Below, in pieces: positions 9,364 through 17,886 of a stretch of DNA of 64,000 nucleotides. This stretch comes from an uncultured Gammaproteobacteria bacterium. Its GTDB lineage: Bacteria > Pseudomonadota > Gammaproteobacteria > Steroidobacterales > GCA-2729495. The notes below the pieces were generated by a model. That model saw only the letters and a list, made by a program, of their open reading frames with translations. It was not told where the DNA came from and did not search any database. The translations under genes and the position numbers were made by a program. Position 1 is the stretch's first letter. Every line of letters starts with the position of its first letter. The stretch lies in contig CAKZWQ010000003.1 of the NCBI GenBank assembly GCA_937921935.1, forward strand, positions 62,001-126,000. Direction: 5' to 3'.

Positions 9364-9855
9364 GTGACTGCCGGCGATCGACATATCGTGGTCAGCCTGG
9401 CGCGCCAGGAATTGTTGCTCTTCGCTGGCGATAGCTGCCAGGCGCGTTACCTGGTATCGACCTCACGTTATGGGCCGGGCGAAAAAATGGACAGCCAGTG
9501 TACGCCCCGAGGCCTGCATCGTATCCGGGCCTGCATCGGGGCCGGGCTGGCGCCGGGCTCAGTTCTGGTTGGTCGTCGACCAACCGGTGAAGTCTGTACA
9601 CCTGAGCTGGCCAGTCGTTTGCCGGCTCGGGACTGGATTCTGACCCGGATACTGTGGCTGTGCGGTTGCGAGCCGGGCCGCAATCGCTTTGGCAAAGTCG
9701 ACTCCATGCAGCGTTTTATCTACATTCACGGTACGCCGGATCAGGAAGTGATGGGCGTGCCGCAGTCCCATGGCTGCATTCGCATGCGCAATACTGATGT
9801 CCTGGAATTGTTTGACCAGGTCGGCATCGGTACCTTGGTTGATATAGTCAGTTAA
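9364..9855 (+). CDS. YkuD-fold L,D-transpeptidase/carboxypeptidase-type enzyme without signal peptide
   Basis: A protein of about 163 residues when started at the GTG at 9364. A good ribosome binding site, GGAGGTGA (9349-9356), lies 7 bases before it. It is a single YkuD domain. The catalytic motif is IHGTPDQEVMGVPQSHGCIRM, with the nucleophile Cys in SHGCIRM. There is no signal peptide, membrane anchor or LysM, so it is probably cytoplasmic. It lies directly before nagZ, a cytoplasmic peptidoglycan-recycling gene. Cytoplasmic YkuD enzymes such as Acinetobacter ElsL/LdtK act as L,D-carboxypeptidases on recycled muropeptides. That is the favoured, but inferred, role. Confidence 0.85.
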   Translation: MTAGDRHIVVSLARQELLLFAGDSCQARYLVSTSRYGPGEKMDSQCTPRGLHRIRACIGAGLAPGSVLVGRRPTGEVCTPELASRLPARDWILTRILWLCGCEPGRNRFGKVDSMQRFIYIHGTPDQEVMGVPQSHGCIRMRNTDVLELFDQVGIGTLVDIVS

Positions 9856-9870
9856 AGAGGCAAAAGGATC

Positions 9871-10917
9871 GTGACGCTCGGGCCGCTGATGATCGATATC
9901 GTGGGTGAGACCCTGCTTGCTGAAGAGCGGGCGAGCCTGATTTCTCCCCTGGTGGGTGGGGTCATTCTGTTCACCCGGAATTACCGGGAGCCCGGACAAC
10001 TGGCTGAACTGACCCGGGAAATTCGCAGTTTGCGCAAACCGCCGGTACTCATTGCAGTGGATCAGGAAGGCGGGCGTGTGCAGCGTTTTCGTGAGGGCTT
10101 CAGCGGTCTGCCGCCTGCGCGCTGGTTTGGTCACCAGTACGATGCTGATCCGGCGCAGGGGCGCCGCCTCGCCCGACTGGCCGGCTGGTTGATGGCCGCG
10201 GAATTGCGGGATGCCGGCGTGGATATCAGTTTTTCGCCAGTGCTGGATCTGGATCGCGGTCTGAGTGAAGTGATCGGCGATCGGGCCTTTCATCACGATA
10301 TCGACAGTGTAGTGGACCTGGCGGATGCCTGGATTCATGGCATGCGCGATGCCGGTATGGCGGCGGTGGGCAAACATTTCCCCGGCCATGGCGGAGTCCT
10401 GGCCGATTCCCACCTGGAGTTACCCGTGGATCAGCGCCAGTACGCTGACGTGGCTGACGACATTGCGCCTTTTCAGCGTTTGATTGAGCATGGTATTCCG
10501 GGCTTGATGGTGGCGCATGTGCGTTACCCGGCTATCGACCGGCGCATTGCCAGCCTGTCGCCGTTCTGGCTGCAAACGGAGCTGCGTGAGAACCTGCGCT
10601 TTGCTGGCGCTGTTTTTTCTGATGACCTGACCATGGGTGCCCTGGCCGAAGCCGGCTCCGTGCCCGAGCGTGCCCGGCAGACACTCGCGGCAGGCGCAGA
10701 CATGGCTTTGATCTGTAATGATCCTGAGGCGTCGGCGCAGACCATCGCGCAGCTAAGCGGCGATACCAGCCCGACCAGCCATGCGCGCCTGGCTGCCATG
10801 CGTCCCTCCGTTCTGCCATGGCGGCCCGGCCAATTGCAGGCCACCAGACATTGGGTCGACGGCGTTGCCAAGTTGTCTGAAGCGCTGGCCCGGCCAGTGC
10901 TGTCCCTTGATGGCTGA
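9871..10917 (+). CDS. nagZ: Beta-N-acetylhexosaminidase NagZ
   Basis: A 348-residue GH3 cytoplasmic enzyme that removes GlcNAc from anhydro-muropeptides during peptidoglycan recycling. The KHFPGHG signature is at about residues 168-174, and it carries the flexible His-Asp acid/base loop. The nucleophile Asp is in VFSDDLTMGA (about residue 251). GTG at 9871 is preceded by AAAGAGGCAAAAGG. No signal peptide. In many gammaproteobacteria NagZ releases inducers for AmpR-type regulators. No ampC or ampR is seen here. Overlaps the next gene by 8 bases. Confidence 0.97.
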   Translation: MTLGPLMIDIVGETLLAEERASLISPLVGGVILFTRNYREPGQLAELTREIRSLRKPPVLIAVDQEGGRVQRFREGFSGLPPARWFGHQYDADPAQGRRLARLAGWLMAAELRDAGVDISFSPVLDLDRGLSEVIGDRAFHHDIDSVVDLADAWIHGMRDAGMAAVGKHFPGHGGVLADSHLELPVDQRQYADVADDIAPFQRLIEHGIPGLMVAHVRYPAIDRRIASLSPFWLQTELRENLRFAGAVFSDDLTMGALAEAGSVPERARQTLAAGADMALICNDPEASAQTIAQLSGDTSPTSHARLAAMRPSVLPWRPGQLQATRHWVDGVAKLSEALARPVLSLDG

Positions 10918-11446
10918 CTTGCCCCCGGGGGCGGAGGAACTGTTCTCAGCGGCTGCTGTCGACGCTGCGATAGATACGATGGCCAGGGCAGTGCAGGCTG
11001 AGATCGATACTCAGGATTGCGTACTCCTGGCCGTAATGCTGGGCGGCCTGATTCCAGCGGCGCGAATTGCCAGCCGCCTGACCGGCGATTTTTTGTTCGA
11101 CTACTGTCATGTCACCCGCTACCGGGGGCAGCAGCGAGGTGGCAAGCCTCAATGGCTGCAGCGGCCTCGCGCAGACCTGAGCGGCCGCACCGTGCTGGTG
11201 GTGGACGACATCTACGATGAAGGCCTGACCCTGCAGTTTGTGGAGCAGGCTTGCCTGGAACAGGGCGCTGGCCGGGTGGTGACCGCGGCCCTGACCAGTA
11301 AACGGCACCCGCGAGCCACCGTCGGCCGCCGCCCGGATATCCTGGGCCTTGAGGTACCGGATCGATATGTTTTTGGCTGCGGCATGGACCTGGGGCATCG
11401 CTGGCGGCATCTGCCCGCAATCTACGCCCTGGTCGAGGAATCCTGA
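10910..11446 (+). CDS. hpt: Hypoxanthine-guanine phosphoribosyltransferase
   Basis: About 178 residues from the ATG at 10910, within the nagZ 3' end. The frame is open upstream, but that part has no homology-like features. The PRPP-binding motif VLVVDDIYDEGLTL is clear, with the usual flanking folds (LLAVMLGGLIPAARIASRL, and DRYVFGCGMD for the base-binding hood). It joins hypoxanthine or guanine to PRPP. The next gene makes hypoxanthine, so the pair suits salvage of purine from methylthioadenosine. Substrate preference is inferred. Confidence 0.9.
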   Translation: MADLPPGAEELFSAAAVDAAIDTMARAVQAEIDTQDCVLLAVMLGGLIPAARIASRLTGDFLFDYCHVTRYRGQQRGGKPQWLQRPRADLSGRTVLVVDDIYDEGLTLQFVEQACLEQGAGRVVTAALTSKRHPRATVGRRPDILGLEVPDRYVFGCGMDLGHRWRHLPAIYALVEES

Positions 11447-11449
11447 GCC

Positions 11450-12190
11450 ATGCGGCTGGTCATTATTGGTGGCACCGGCGCCCTGGTCCTGGTGCCTGCC
11501 GGCAGTCGCACCGGCGATAGCTCGCAGACACCCTACGGATCCCCTTCCGCACCCTTTCTCCACTGGCGTCATGGCGAACACGAACTGTATTTTCTGGCCA
11601 GGCATGGCCTGGAGGCATCTATTCCGCCGCACCGGGTTAACTACCGGGCGAATATCTGGGCCGTTCACGAACTGGCACCCGATGCGGTGCTGGGAATCAA
11701 TGCGGTTGGCGGGATTCATCCGGCGGCCGCGCCGGGCGAGTTGCTGCTGCCCGATCAGCTGATCGACTACACCTGGGGCCGGGAGCACAGCTTCGAGGCC
11801 GGCTCCGGACGGCCGGTGCGGCATGTGGAGTTCACCCGGCCTTTTGACGGTCCCTTCAGAACGCAGCTGGTGCAGGCAGTTGAGCGGGCCGACATTAGCC
11901 GATTGTGTGCAGGCTGTTATGGGGCCACCCAGGGGCCTCGCCTGGAAACCGCTGCCGAGATCGATCGCCTGGAGCGCGACGGTTGCGATGTCGTGGGTAT
12001 GACGGGCATGCCTGAGGCCGGGCTCGCCAGGGAATTGCAGCTGGACTATGCGGTTTGCGCGGTGGTCGTCAATTACGCGGCCGGGCGACATCCCGAGAAT
12101 GCGGATATCCATGCCCAGATTGAGCAGAGCATCGCGGCGGGTATGGCCCGCGTTGAGCAACTTTTGGACAACTTGCTCGGCGGGCGGTGA
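11450..12190 (+). CDS. S-methyl-5'-thioinosine phosphorylase (PNP/MTAP family)
   Basis: A 246-residue trimeric-type nucleoside phosphorylase. It has an N-terminal phosphate loop (IIGGTGAL), HRVNYRANIWA, a GINAVGGI strand, YGATQGPRLET, and the family motif MTGMPEAGLARELQLDYAVCAVVVNYAAG. It resembles Pseudomonas PA3004, which also lies just after nagZ and splits methylthioinosine into hypoxanthine and methylthioribose 1-phosphate. Methylthioadenosine specificity cannot be excluded from sequence alone. It starts 3 bases after hpt, so the three genes nagZ-hpt-mtiP are probably co-transcribed. Confidence 0.85.
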   Translation: MRLVIIGGTGALVLVPAGSRTGDSSQTPYGSPSAPFLHWRHGEHELYFLARHGLEASIPPHRVNYRANIWAVHELAPDAVLGINAVGGIHPAAAPGELLLPDQLIDYTWGREHSFEAGSGRPVRHVEFTRPFDGPFRTQLVQAVERADISRLCAGCYGATQGPRLETAAEIDRLERDGCDVVGMTGMPEAGLARELQLDYAVCAVVVNYAAGRHPENADIHAQIEQSIAAGMARVEQLLDNLLGGR

Positions 12191-12305
12191 CCCGCATCAC
12201 AGACCCCGGCCCCGGGGATTCCCTATAGTGCCTTTCGCTGCCGGATTCCGGGTCAACCCGCTAACCGAAAGCTAAGAATCAATTGTATGAATATCATTTA
12301 ACTTA

Positions 12306-13178
12306 ATGATTAACCTAACGAAAAAATGCCTGATTCAGGCTCTGGATCACGGTGCATCAGGCACCCTCTTGGTGGATATCCGCCGGGGGGCGCAGACTAT
12401 TGTTTACGCCAATTCTGCCTTCACAGACCTGACCGGATGGGATCCTGGTGAGCTGACCGGCCGCTCTTTAAAGGACTTTATCGTCAGTGGCGACCTGCCT
12501 GGCATAGACGCCAGCCAGGTGCAGCAGCAGTGGCGCTGCCGGGGTTCCGGCCCGCGGACTCTGGAGCTTCGCCTGGCGCCTCTGTATCAACGCCCTGGCC
12601 TGCCGGATTTCTTGCTGCTGAGTCACGCTGGGGCAGCTTCGGGCAGCTCTGAAGACCGTCGCCGGGGCGAGCCTGTGCGCACTGATCCCCAGACGGGGCT
12701 GGCCAATCGCCGGAACTTCGACGAGGCACTGAGCCGGGACTGGGGTATCGCCAGGCGCGAAGCTCGCCCGATGGCCCTGATGGTGTTCCAGATTGATGCC
12801 TTTGCAAGTTACCGTGAGGTGTTCGGCCGACATTCTGAAGAGGCCTGTTTGACGAAGGTGGCCCATGCGATCCATGGGGCTCTGCATCGTGCCGGCGACC
12901 TGGCTGCACGACTGGATGCGGATCGCTTTGCTGTCCTGGCCGGCAGTTCAAGCTTGCCGCAGGTAGAAGCCTTCGCGGCTGATATTGCTGAACGGGTGCG
13001 GCAACTGGCTATCCATCACCCGCGCTCGCCCGTTGCCCGCTTTGTAACCGTATCAGCTGGCGCCGCCTCCCTGGTGCCGGGACAGGCTCAGGGCGCAGAG
13101 GACTTACTGGAAGAAGCAATAGCAGCCCTGGAAGCCGGCCTGAAAGTGACCCCGGGCGCATCCCGGGCGGGGGCCTGA
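12306..13178 (+). CDS. PAS domain protein with degenerate GGDEF domain
   Basis: A 290-residue protein. A PAS domain is at about 10-110 (TIVYANSAFTDLTGWDPGELTGRSLKDF is typical), and a GGDEF-type domain at about 125-285 (DPQTGLANRRNFDEAL). The active-site loop that should read GG(D/E)EF reads D-A-D-R-F, so diguanylate cyclase activity is unlikely. It may sense a ligand or redox state through PAS and signal by protein contact, or bind c-di-GMP or GTP. It starts with ATG at 12306 after an AT-rich gap with no visible ribosome binding site. It runs toward csiV, with 1 base between them. No EAL domain is present. Confidence 0.85.
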   Translation: MINLTKKCLIQALDHGASGTLLVDIRRGAQTIVYANSAFTDLTGWDPGELTGRSLKDFIVSGDLPGIDASQVQQQWRCRGSGPRTLELRLAPLYQRPGLPDFLLLSHAGAASGSSEDRRRGEPVRTDPQTGLANRRNFDEALSRDWGIARREARPMALMVFQIDAFASYREVFGRHSEEACLTKVAHAIHGALHRAGDLAARLDADRFAVLAGSSSLPQVEAFAADIAERVRQLAIHHPRSPVARFVTVSAGAASLVPGQAQGAEDLLEEAIAALEAGLKVTPGASRAGA

Positions 13179-13179
13179 A

Positions 13180-13890
13180 CTAGCCCGTCGGTTCTGCCAC
13201 GTCGGTGGATTCTTCTTCCGGGGCCCTAAGTTCCCACACCTGTGCGATGGCGCCGAAACGCGGATTATCAAAGTATTGAGCCGCCTCACCACGCAGTCGC
13301 CTGGATTCTATGATGCGGGCCGCTCCAGCCGCAGACGACGGGGTCGCCGTCGCATTCATGCCGCCTGCAGGCGCCGCTTGCCTGTTTACCAGGGTCAGAT
13401 CCAGGGCCAGATGCACATAGCGCTCCTTATATAAGGTCAGCTGACCGCTGAGCCCCGCTGGCGCTAAGCGGCTGTCCGCCAGATCCAGGGCCTGCGCCGC
13501 ATTCCGGGGCCAGGCTCGCTGACTCCAGGCCAGGTGCACCAGGGGCCGATAGGCATCCAGTTGTTCGAGACGGCGATAGGCGCGGTTCAGGACTTTTTCT
13601 CCCGGCGCCAGGGCCAGAAAGTCCGGCTGCCCCAGGCGAGGATCCAGCAACAAGAAACTCAGGGGCGGGCGGGGGTTGCCGGCCGGGGTCGCCGGCAGCG
13701 GGCTTGCGGCGTCTCCCGGCAGCAGCTGGGCGGGCGGGACGGGGAGCTCTTGCGTGGACTGGGATTGATCCACGTGCTCGAAAATGATGACTTCCACCGC
13801 GTAGCGGGGCTGCGCTGGCTCAGTTTGCGCCTGAGCCAGGCTGGCCATGATGCCGGCAAAGAGCAGCCAGCCAGTTTTTAACAAGTTCAT
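13180..13890 (-). CDS. csiV: CsiV family periplasmic protein
   Basis: A 236-residue protein with a clear signal peptide (GWLLFAGIMASLAQAQ, cleavage after AQA). It has the start YAVEVIIFEHVDQS typical of CsiV (DUF2803). The family is peptidoglycan-binding and was described in Vibrio for D-amino-acid stress. It contains a Pro-rich stretch (about 45-75). The start overlaps the mfd stop (ATGA), the usual mfd-csiV arrangement. Function here is taken from the family. Confidence 0.85.
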   Translation of the reverse strand: MNLLKTGWLLFAGIMASLAQAQTEPAQPRYAVEVIIFEHVDQSQSTQELPVPPAQLLPGDAASPLPATPAGNPRPPLSFLLLDPRLGQPDFLALAPGEKVLNRAYRRLEQLDAYRPLVHLAWSQRAWPRNAAQALDLADSRLAPAGLSGQLTLYKERYVHLALDLTLVNRQAAPAGGMNATATPSSAAGAARIIESRRLRGEAAQYFDNPRFGAIAQVWELRAPEEESTDVAEPTG

Positions 13891-16800
13891 CGGGTTTTCC
13901 CACCTGCAGTTCGATCCAGGGCTGGCGGGCTTAAAGCCAGTTCTTCCAGCAAGCGTTCGGCATAAGTGAAGCGATCCTGTTGCTCTTCCAGGTCTGCCGT
14001 CAGTTTTAGCCGCTGTTGGTTATCCAGACGATACTGACTTGGGTCCTGTTGGATCAAGCCGACAATGGTCGCCGGGTCGACAGTGGTGGCCGGTCCGAAT
14101 TCGACTCGACCGCCGCCGGCGCTTAGATCAAGACGGCGTATGCCCAGATCAGCAGCCTGTTTGCGCAGGCGCGTCAATATAAAAAGGTTGCGGGTCGCCG
14201 GCGGGATCAGACCAAAGCGATCAATCAGCTCAACCTGCAGTTCTTCCAGGCTGCGTTCATCGGGGGCGCTGGCAATGCGCTTGTAGTGAACCAGCCTCAG
14301 GTGCACATCTGGCATATAGTCTTCGGGTATCAACGCAGGGACATGCAGATTGATTTCTGCAGCGTCCGTGCCGGCGCCCTCCGGATTGGGTTCCAGGCCG
14401 TCCCTTAAGGCCTGCACCGTGCGCGCCAGCATCTCGTTATAAAGCGTAAAGCCAATTTCCTGAATCTGGCCGCTCTGTTCTTCGCCAAGCAGTTCGCCGG
14501 CCCCGCGAATCTCCAGGTCATGGGTGGCCAGCACAAAGCCGGCGCCCAGATCTTCCAGGGACTCAATGGCATCCAGTCGCTTGGTCGCATCGGCCGTCAT
14601 GGCCTCGCGCGCCGGGGCCAGCAGGTAAGCGAAGGCCTGATGATGGGAGCGTCCCACGCGGCCTCGCAGCTGATGCAACTGGGCCAGACCGAAGCGGTCC
14701 GCGCGGTTGATCAAAATCGTGTTGGCCGTGGGGACATCCAGACCGCTTTCGATAATCGCTGTGCACACCAGGACATGAAAACGTCGGTGGTAGAAGTCCA
14801 GCATGATCCGTTCCAGGTCTCGCTCGCGCATTTGCCCGTGAGCCACTTCAATGCGCGCTTCAGGGACCAGTTCAGCCAGCTGACTGGCAACTTTCTGGAT
14901 ATCTTCGATGCGGTTGTGCACGAAGTAGACCTGACCGCCGCGTTTGAGTTCACGCAGGCAGGCTTCACGAATCACCCGATCCTGCCACTGGGTCACAAAG
15001 GTTTTGATGGACAGACGTGATTCCGGCGGCGTCGTAATCAGGGACAAGTCCCGCAGGCCTCCCAGGGCCATATTCAGGGTCCTTGGAATAGGCGTCGCCG
15101 TCAGGGTTAGAAAATCTGCCTCGGTGCGCAGGGCCTTCAGGCGTTCTTTATGGCGCACGCCAAAGCGATGTTCTTCGTCGATGATCACCAGGCCGAGATT
15201 TTTGAACTCAACGCCGGCCTGCAACAGCCGGTGCGTCCCCACCACAATATCCACACTGCCGCTGGCCAGGCCCGCCATGACCTCCCGGCTTTCCTTTGCA
15301 TTGCGGAAGCGGCTCAGGCCAGCCACATTGACAGGCCAGTCGGCAAAGCGATCAGCGAAGGTCTGATAATGCTGCTGGGCAAGCAGGGTAGTGGGCACCA
15401 GGATCGCAACCTGTTGACCGCTGCTGACGGCCGCAAAGGCTGCCCGCAGGGCGACCTCCGTCTTGCCAAAACCCACGTCGCCGCACACCAGCCGATCCAT
15501 GGGTTCGCTGCGGGTCAGATCGCCGATCACTTCTTCGATGGCGCGCCCCTGGTCCTCCGTGGGCTCGAATGGAAAGGCCGCGGCAAAGGCTTCGTATTCA
15601 TGAGCTTCCAGACGGGCTGCATGGCCGACGCGGGCGGCACGCTGGGCATAGATGTCCAGTAACTCGGCGGCCGCGTCACGGACTTTTTCTGCCGCCTTAC
15701 GTCGGGCCTTGGCCCATTGATCGGTGCCAAGACGATGCAGGGGCGCATGTTCCGGTGCGGCACCGGTATAGCGGGCAATCAGATGTAAGGAGCCCACCGG
15801 CACGTGCAGTCGGTCGCCGCCCGCGTATTCCAGGGTGACAAATTCGGCTTGCGCCGCGTCGATATCCAGACGACTCAGGCCGATATAACGGCCCACGCCG
15901 TGCTCTGCATGCACGACAGGCGCACCTTCGCGAAGATCCGTGAGATCGTTGATCAGGCTCTCGGGATCCTGCACCCGGCGTCGGCGTCGGCGGCGCTTGG
16001 GGGCCTCACCGAACAGTTCCGCCTCCGTCAGGACGGCCAGGCCACCGTCAGCGTGGACGAAGCCGTAACGCAGAGGCGCAACCACCAGGCCCGTGGGCAG
16101 GGTGCTGTGTTGAAAGTCATGCCAGTTGCTGAATTCGGCGCCCGTCCAGCCTGCCGGCCTGAGGGTGTCCAGCAACAGTTCCCGCCGGCCCGGTGATTCA
16201 ACGCTGATCAGAACGCGCCCAGGATGCTCGGCCAGGAAGCTGCGCAGCCTCAAGCTCGGGTCTTCCTCCCGCCGGTTGATCAGCAGACCTGGCGCAGGCC
16301 GGATCGGCAGGTTGACCTGGGTTGATGTAGTTAACTCTGCAGGCAGCTCTGATTTATCAAACTGCAGTCCCGGGCGCATTTGTAGTTCGGTCAGGTGCGC
16401 ATCCAGTTCGATGTAGAGCTCGCCGGGGTCCAGGACCGATTGCTCGGCATCCAGCCTGGCTTGTTCGTGCCTGTCCCTGACCTGCTGCCAGGCGTCAGTC
16501 AGGGCCGGCTCGACATCGCCCAGGCAACCGACCAGCGTGTCCGTCGCCAGGTAATCCCAGATACTGGCAGTGCGATCAAAAAACAGGGGCAGGTAGTTTT
16601 CAACGCCGGCTGGCAGGCGCTGTTCGCTAACCTCCCGATAAATTAGTGAGCGCGCCGGGTTGCCTTCGAAACGTTCCCGGTAACGCTGGCGAAAGGTGGT
16701 GACGGAAGCCGCATCAATCGGGATTTCACGGGCCGGCAGCGTGTCCAGGGAAGCGATACGTCCGGTAGTGACCTGGGAATCCGGATCAAACTCTCGCAGG

Positions 16801-17390
16801 GACTCCACTTCGTCATCAAGAAAATCAACCCGCACCGGCCTGGGGTGGCCGGTTGGAAACAAATCGATCAGGGAGCCCCGGACGGCATATTCGCCATGGG
16901 TCGCGACTTGTGTAACCCGCTGGTAGCCTGCCTCATCCAGTTGACGTCGAAACTCACCTGGATCCAGTTGCTGGCCGATGCGAAGTTGCACGCCACGGGC
17001 TTTCAGGTACTCCGGGGGTGGCAGCCTGGGGAGCAGGGTCGGGGCAGCGGCCAGGAGGATCAGACGTTCGCCTTCACCCAGACGACGCAGGATGCGCAGG
17101 CGCTCCGCAACCAGATCCTGGTGGGGGCTGAAACTGTCGTAGGGCAGCACCTCCAGGTCGGGGAACAGGGCAACTTCCAGATCGGCAGGGCGAAAGAAAT
17201 CCAGTTCAGCCGCCAGACCTTCCGCTTCGCTGACGGTGGCCGTGATAACCAGCGTTAGCCCGTTCCGGGACGCCGCCAGTTCGCTGATACCTAAAGCAGC
17301 CGCGCAGCCGCGCACGCAGGCCCATTGAATTGTCGGGGCAGCAGCAGTCGGCAGCGGCAGTCGTGCTTGCAGCAGCACAGACTCAGGCAT
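13887..17390 (-). CDS. mfd: Transcription-repair coupling factor Mfd
   Basis: A full-length 1167-residue helicase. It recognises RNA polymerase stalled at lesions, removes it and recruits UvrA. Order: UvrB-homology region (about 1-350), RNA-polymerase interaction domain (VVHAEHGVGRYIGLSRLD, about 490-560), and helicase motifs (GDVGFGKTEVALRAAF Walker A, DEEHRFGV, TATPIPRTLNMAL). The TRG motif and the C-terminal autoinhibitory domain follow. All key motifs are intact. Transcribed toward csiV with 4-base overlap. Confidence 0.98.
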   Translation of the reverse strand: MPESVLLQARLPLPTAAAPTIQWACVRGCAAALGISELAASRNGLTLVITATVSEAEGLAAELDFFRPADLEVALFPDLEVLPYDSFSPHQDLVAERLRILRRLGEGERLILLAAAPTLLPRLPPPEYLKARGVQLRIGQQLDPGEFRRQLDEAGYQRVTQVATHGEYAVRGSLIDLFPTGHPRPVRVDFLDDEVESLREFDPDSQVTTGRIASLDTLPAREIPIDAASVTTFRQRYRERFEGNPARSLIYREVSEQRLPAGVENYLPLFFDRTASIWDYLATDTLVGCLGDVEPALTDAWQQVRDRHEQARLDAEQSVLDPGELYIELDAHLTELQMRPGLQFDKSELPAELTTSTQVNLPIRPAPGLLINRREEDPSLRLRSFLAEHPGRVLISVESPGRRELLLDTLRPAGWTGAEFSNWHDFQHSTLPTGLVVAPLRYGFVHADGGLAVLTEAELFGEAPKRRRRRRRVQDPESLINDLTDLREGAPVVHAEHGVGRYIGLSRLDIDAAQAEFVTLEYAGGDRLHVPVGSLHLIARYTGAAPEHAPLHRLGTDQWAKARRKAAEKVRDAAAELLDIYAQRAARVGHAARLEAHEYEAFAAAFPFEPTEDQGRAIEEVIGDLTRSEPMDRLVCGDVGFGKTEVALRAAFAAVSSGQQVAILVPTTLLAQQHYQTFADRFADWPVNVAGLSRFRNAKESREVMAGLASGSVDIVVGTHRLLQAGVEFKNLGLVIIDEEHRFGVRHKERLKALRTEADFLTLTATPIPRTLNMALGGLRDLSLITTPPESRLSIKTFVTQWQDRVIREACLRELKRGGQVYFVHNRIEDIQKVASQLAELVPEARIEVAHGQMRERDLERIMLDFYHRRFHVLVCTAIIESGLDVPTANTILINRADRFGLAQLHQLRGRVGRSHHQAFAYLLAPAREAMTADATKRLDAIESLEDLGAGFVLATHDLEIRGAGELLGEEQSGQIQEIGFTLYNEMLARTVQALRDGLEPNPEGAGTDAAEINLHVPALIPEDYMPDVHLRLVHYKRIASAPDERSLEELQVELIDRFGLIPPATRNLFILTRLRKQAADLGIRRLDLSAGGGRVEFGPATTVDPATIVGLIQQDPSQYRLDNQQRLKLTADLEEQQDRFTYAERLLEELALSPPALDRTAGGKTR

Positions 17391-17469
17391 GGAGGGATAT
17401 CCCCAGCGATCAAACGAACATTATTTCATACCGCAGGCCAGCCGCGGCCCCCGGGGCAGAAGGGGCGAT

Positions 17470-17754
17470 TCAGCGCTTCTGGACGGAGTGAATAACGCGC
17501 GAGTACTCGAAGTACACAACGAAGTTGGAATATTCCCAGCGTGCGATGGGTGGGTCACCCACTGCAGAATTTTTAGCTGCCGGCTGACCCCAGGTAGCGG
17601 CAACTTTGTCCATGCTCATGCCCCGGTTGGGCCTTTGCGTCGCTGATGCGCTGCCCTGCGCAAGCCCCTCGACGAGGAGGGTTTCGGCCAGCACCGAAGG
17701 CGCAGTCACGAAGGCCGAGACCAAGAGCAGCAAGACCGGAAGACGGCGAAACAT
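17470..17754 (-). CDS. Small exported protein, possible BamE/SmpA-like fold
   Basis: A 94-residue protein with a signal peptide (LPVLLLLVSAFVTAPSVLAE, cleavage after VLA). No lipobox Cys is seen. The mature part has M-S-M-D-K-V-x3-W-G-Q-P, then W-E-Y and VVYFEYSRVIHSV. This pattern recalls the short alpha-alpha-beta-beta-beta fold of BamE/SmpA proteins (helix followed by G-x-P and W-x-Y). I do not recognise a named family. It lies 79 bases upstream of mfd on the same strand and is probably its own small transcription unit or the operon leader. Confidence 0.65.
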   Translation of the reverse strand: MFRRLPVLLLLVSAFVTAPSVLAETLLVEGLAQGSASATQRPNRGMSMDKVAATWGQPAAKNSAVGDPPIARWEYSNFVVYFEYSRVIHSVQKR

Positions 17755-17886
17755 AGCATTAACCCCAAGCTATACTGCCCTCAGGATATCATCCGGGCAG
17801 GGCGCAAAAAACAGAATGGTCTATGGACACGGTAGACAGAATGGTGTAGCTCAGGGCTCCTGCGGGGCCTGCGCTGCCCGGCAGCT

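Noticed and set aside
10946-12160. 404-codon open frame antisense to hpt and the phosphorylase
   Set aside because: Both overlapped genes have clear family motifs, and the antisense product has none.
17811-17845. Two direct copies of ACAGAATGGT upstream of sfsA
   Set aside because: Only 10 bases, two copies and no match to a known operator; may be chance. Mentioned in the sfsA entry only.
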